From: Albula goreensis
Lineage: Eukaryota > Chordata > Actinopteri > Albuliformes > Albulidae
NCBI GenBank assembly: GCA_022829145.1
Contig: CM040750.1
Span: forward strand, 1,763,501 to 1,827,500
DNA: 64,000 nucleotides
Direction of reading: 5' to 3'
Part shown: piece by piece, positions 61,962-64,000 of the stretch
Layout of the letters: every line of letters begins with the position of its first letter
How positions within the stretch are numbered: position 1 is the first letter of the stretch
Made by a program: the position numbers and the translations under genes
The notes under the pieces: generated by a model
Databases searched by the model: none
What the model saw: the letters and a program-made list of their open reading frames with translations, nothing else
What the model was told of the DNA's origin: nothing

Positions 61962-63352
61962 GAAGTAATCAGGGTTAGCTAATGCCACAGCCTCTAAGTA
62001 ATCAGGGTTAGCTAATGCCACAGCCTCTCAGTAATCAGGGTTGGCTAATGCCACACCCTCTAAGTAATCAGGGTTAGCTAATGTCACAGCCTCTAAGTAA
62101 TCAGTGTTAGCTAATGTCACAGCCTCTAAGTAATCAGGGTTAGCTAATGTCACAGCCTCTAAGTAATCAGGGTTAGCTAATGCCACAGCCTCTAAGTAAT
62201 CAGGGTTAGCTAATGTCACAGCCTCTAAGTAATCAGGGTTAGCTAATGCCACACCCTCTATGTAATCAGGGTTAGCTAATGCCACAGCCTCTATGTAATC
62301 AGGGTTAGCTAATGCCACAGCCTCTCAGTAATCAGGGTTAGCTAATGTCACAGCCTCTAAGTAATCAGGGTTAGCTAATGTCACAGCCTCTATGTAATCA
62401 GGGTTAGCTAATGCCACAGCCTCTAAGTAATCAGGGTTAGCTAATGTCACAGCATCTAAGTAATCAGGGTTAGCTAATGTCACAGCCTCTAAGTAATCAG
62501 GGTTAGCTAATGCCACAGCCTCTAAGTAATCAGGGTTAGCTAATGCCACAGCCTCTATGTAATCAGGGTTAGCTAATGTCACAGCCTCTATGTAATCAGG
62601 GTTAGCTAATGCCAAAGCCTCTATGTAATCAGTGTTAACTAATGTCACAGCCTCGATGTAATCAGGGTTAGCTAATGCCACAGCCTCTAAGTAATCAGGG
62701 TTAGCTAATGTCACAGCCTCTATGTAATCAGGGTTAGCTAATGTCACAGCCTCTAAGTAATCAGGGTTAGCTAATGCCACAGCCTCTATGTAATCAGTGT
62801 TAGCTAATGTCACAGCCTCTAAGTAATCAGGGTTAGCTAATGTCACAGCCTCTATGTAATCAGGGTTAGCTAATGCCACAGCCTCTATGTAATCAGGGTT
62901 AGCTAATGTCACAGCCTCTAAGTAATCAGGGTTAGCTAATGTCACAGCATCTACGTAATCAGGGTTAGCTAATGTCACAGCCTCTAAGTAATCAGGGTTA
63001 GCTAATGCACAGCCTCTAAGTAATCAGGTTAGCTAATGTCACAGCCTCTAAGTAATCAGGGTTAGCTAATGCCACAGCCTCTAAGTAATCAGTGTTAGCT
63101 AATGTCACAGCCTCTAAGTAATCAGGGTTAGCTAATGTCACAGCCTCTAAGTAATCAGGGTTAGCTAATGCCACAGCCTCTATGCAATCAGTGTTAGCTA
63201 ATGTCACAGCCTCTATGTAATCAGGGTTAGCTAATGTCACAGCCTCTATGTAATCAGTGTTAGCTAATGTCACAGCCTCTATGTAATCAGGGTTAGCTAA
63301 TGTCACAGCCTCTATGTAATCAGTGTTAGCTAATGTCACAGCCTCTACGCAG
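61962..63352. repeat. 33-bp minisatellite, about 42 copies, telomere-like octamer in most units
   Basis: The unit is ctaagtaatcagggttagct, then aatgccacagcct. It varies at a few fixed sites: ctaWgtaatc or ctcagtaatc, agKgttag and atgYcac. Most units contain agggttag, which equals one and a third vertebrate telomere repeats. On the minus strand one frame reads 11-residue ANPDYLEAVAL-like units, in pieces of 96, 217 and about 110 residues, broken by ctcag (TGA) variants and by two single-base deletions near 63008-63028. Confidence 0.97.
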
Positions 63353-64000
63353 CCTCTACATTCACAGGCACAAACACTGAGGCCCCATAAGGCCCAATGG
63401 TGCAGACAACTAAGGAGTTTACACCCTTCAACATGATGTAGGACCATTGGCTGGGTCATGAGAGGGGTGGAAGTGGGCTGTGTGTTAAATATAAAAGGAC
63501 TAAATAATTTCACATGTCATGGACTTCTCACTGACATTCACATCAAATTAAACACTGAACTAGACACATGTACTGTACATACATAGTTATCTTGACCAAG
63601 ATTTGCCAACATTTGACAACTTAAACATTTTAAAAAGGGGTGGGTCAATATTTGTTCTTTGTTTTCAGAAGTATAGTGACTCGATAAAATGAGAAGTGAA
63701 AACAAGTCAAAAATGTGTAGCAACATGAATATGTCCGGGGTGCACTGATAATTTTACTGGCCCTGTGCTGTATCATGACAAAGAGAGTGCTCACATTCGT
63801 TTCAGGATCAGGGCACTGCACAGGTGTCGGAGGCACCCCCACTGGGGGTGATGTGTCTCAGTGTCAGAGCACTTGACATGACAAGCAGCGCTGCATTTGA
63901 GCTTCAGATGCTGCCTAAAGATGACACCTGCAACAGTACCCCTGTCTCAAAACTACAATGTTCCTCTCAAACTCAAAATACAGCCCAGCCTGCATTTCCA
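63353..64000 (-). other. cdkal1: Intronic, nothing recognised
   Basis: No repeat, exon or RNA gene recognised in the last 650 bp. Confidence 0.4.

Noticed and set aside
61962..63352. ANPDYLEAVAL repeat protein on the minus strand
   Set aside because: Stops and two frameshifts interrupt it, and the variable bases fall at first codon positions, causing amino acid changes. It is treated as a minisatellite.

Overview
The window is nuclear DNA of a ray-finned (teleost) fish. The evidence is spliced vertebrate-type exons with GT/AG borders, long introns, teleost-type tRNA-derived SINEs, a dead Tc1-like transposon, long CA/TG microsatellites and many minisatellites. There is no operon structure and no prokaryotic gene. 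I see no rRNA or functional tRNA gene. I do not commit to a species.

The only protein-coding gene I can defend is the 3' end of cdkal1 on the minus strand. CDKAL1 is the radical-SAM methylthiotransferase that makes ms2t6A37 in tRNA-Lys(UUU). Three consecutive exons are readable: 35845-35928 (28 codons) and 29520-29684 (55 codons), which together carry the TRAM-domain region, and 14256-14417 (53 codons plus stop), which carries the C-terminal membrane anchor. All joins are phase 0. The introns between them are 6160 bp and 15102 bp. Everything right of 35928 is most simply the next upstream intron, because no earlier exon was recognised there. Everything left of about 13.7 kb is downstream of the gene.

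Layout: 0.2-1.6 kb, an inactive TIR DNA element. 4.7-6.3 kb, a 58-bp minisatellite. 8.0-8.3 kb, a degenerate repeat. 9.2-10.8 kb, a SINE followed directly by a dead Tc1-like element. 11.0-11.4 kb, a 41-bp minisatellite. 13.7-35.9 kb, the cdkal1 3' end, whose introns hold microsatellites, a dispersed retroelement-type repeat near 19.6-20.0 kb and a CpG-dense 44-bp minisatellite at 32.5-34.0 kb that runs into a composite TG/TATG array. 36-64 kb, intronic DNA with a long CA array, two SINEs and further minisatellites with periods of 45, 43, 11, 98 (two copies), 52, 34 and 33 bp.

Tandem arrays make up roughly 13% of the window by my coordinates, which is its most striking property. The 45-bp array at 46.6-47.5 kb is open in two plus-strand reading frames, one of 459 codons, with its common variants mostly at third codon positions. 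The 33-bp array at 62.0-63.4 kb carries a telomere-like octamer in most units. Vertebrate CDKAL1 introns are known to house long-range SOX4 regulatory elements, so several low-repeat, TAAT-rich intronic stretches are listed as candidate conserved non-coding elements. I did not find a clear new biological system. The arrays and the candidate enhancers are the parts worth checking.
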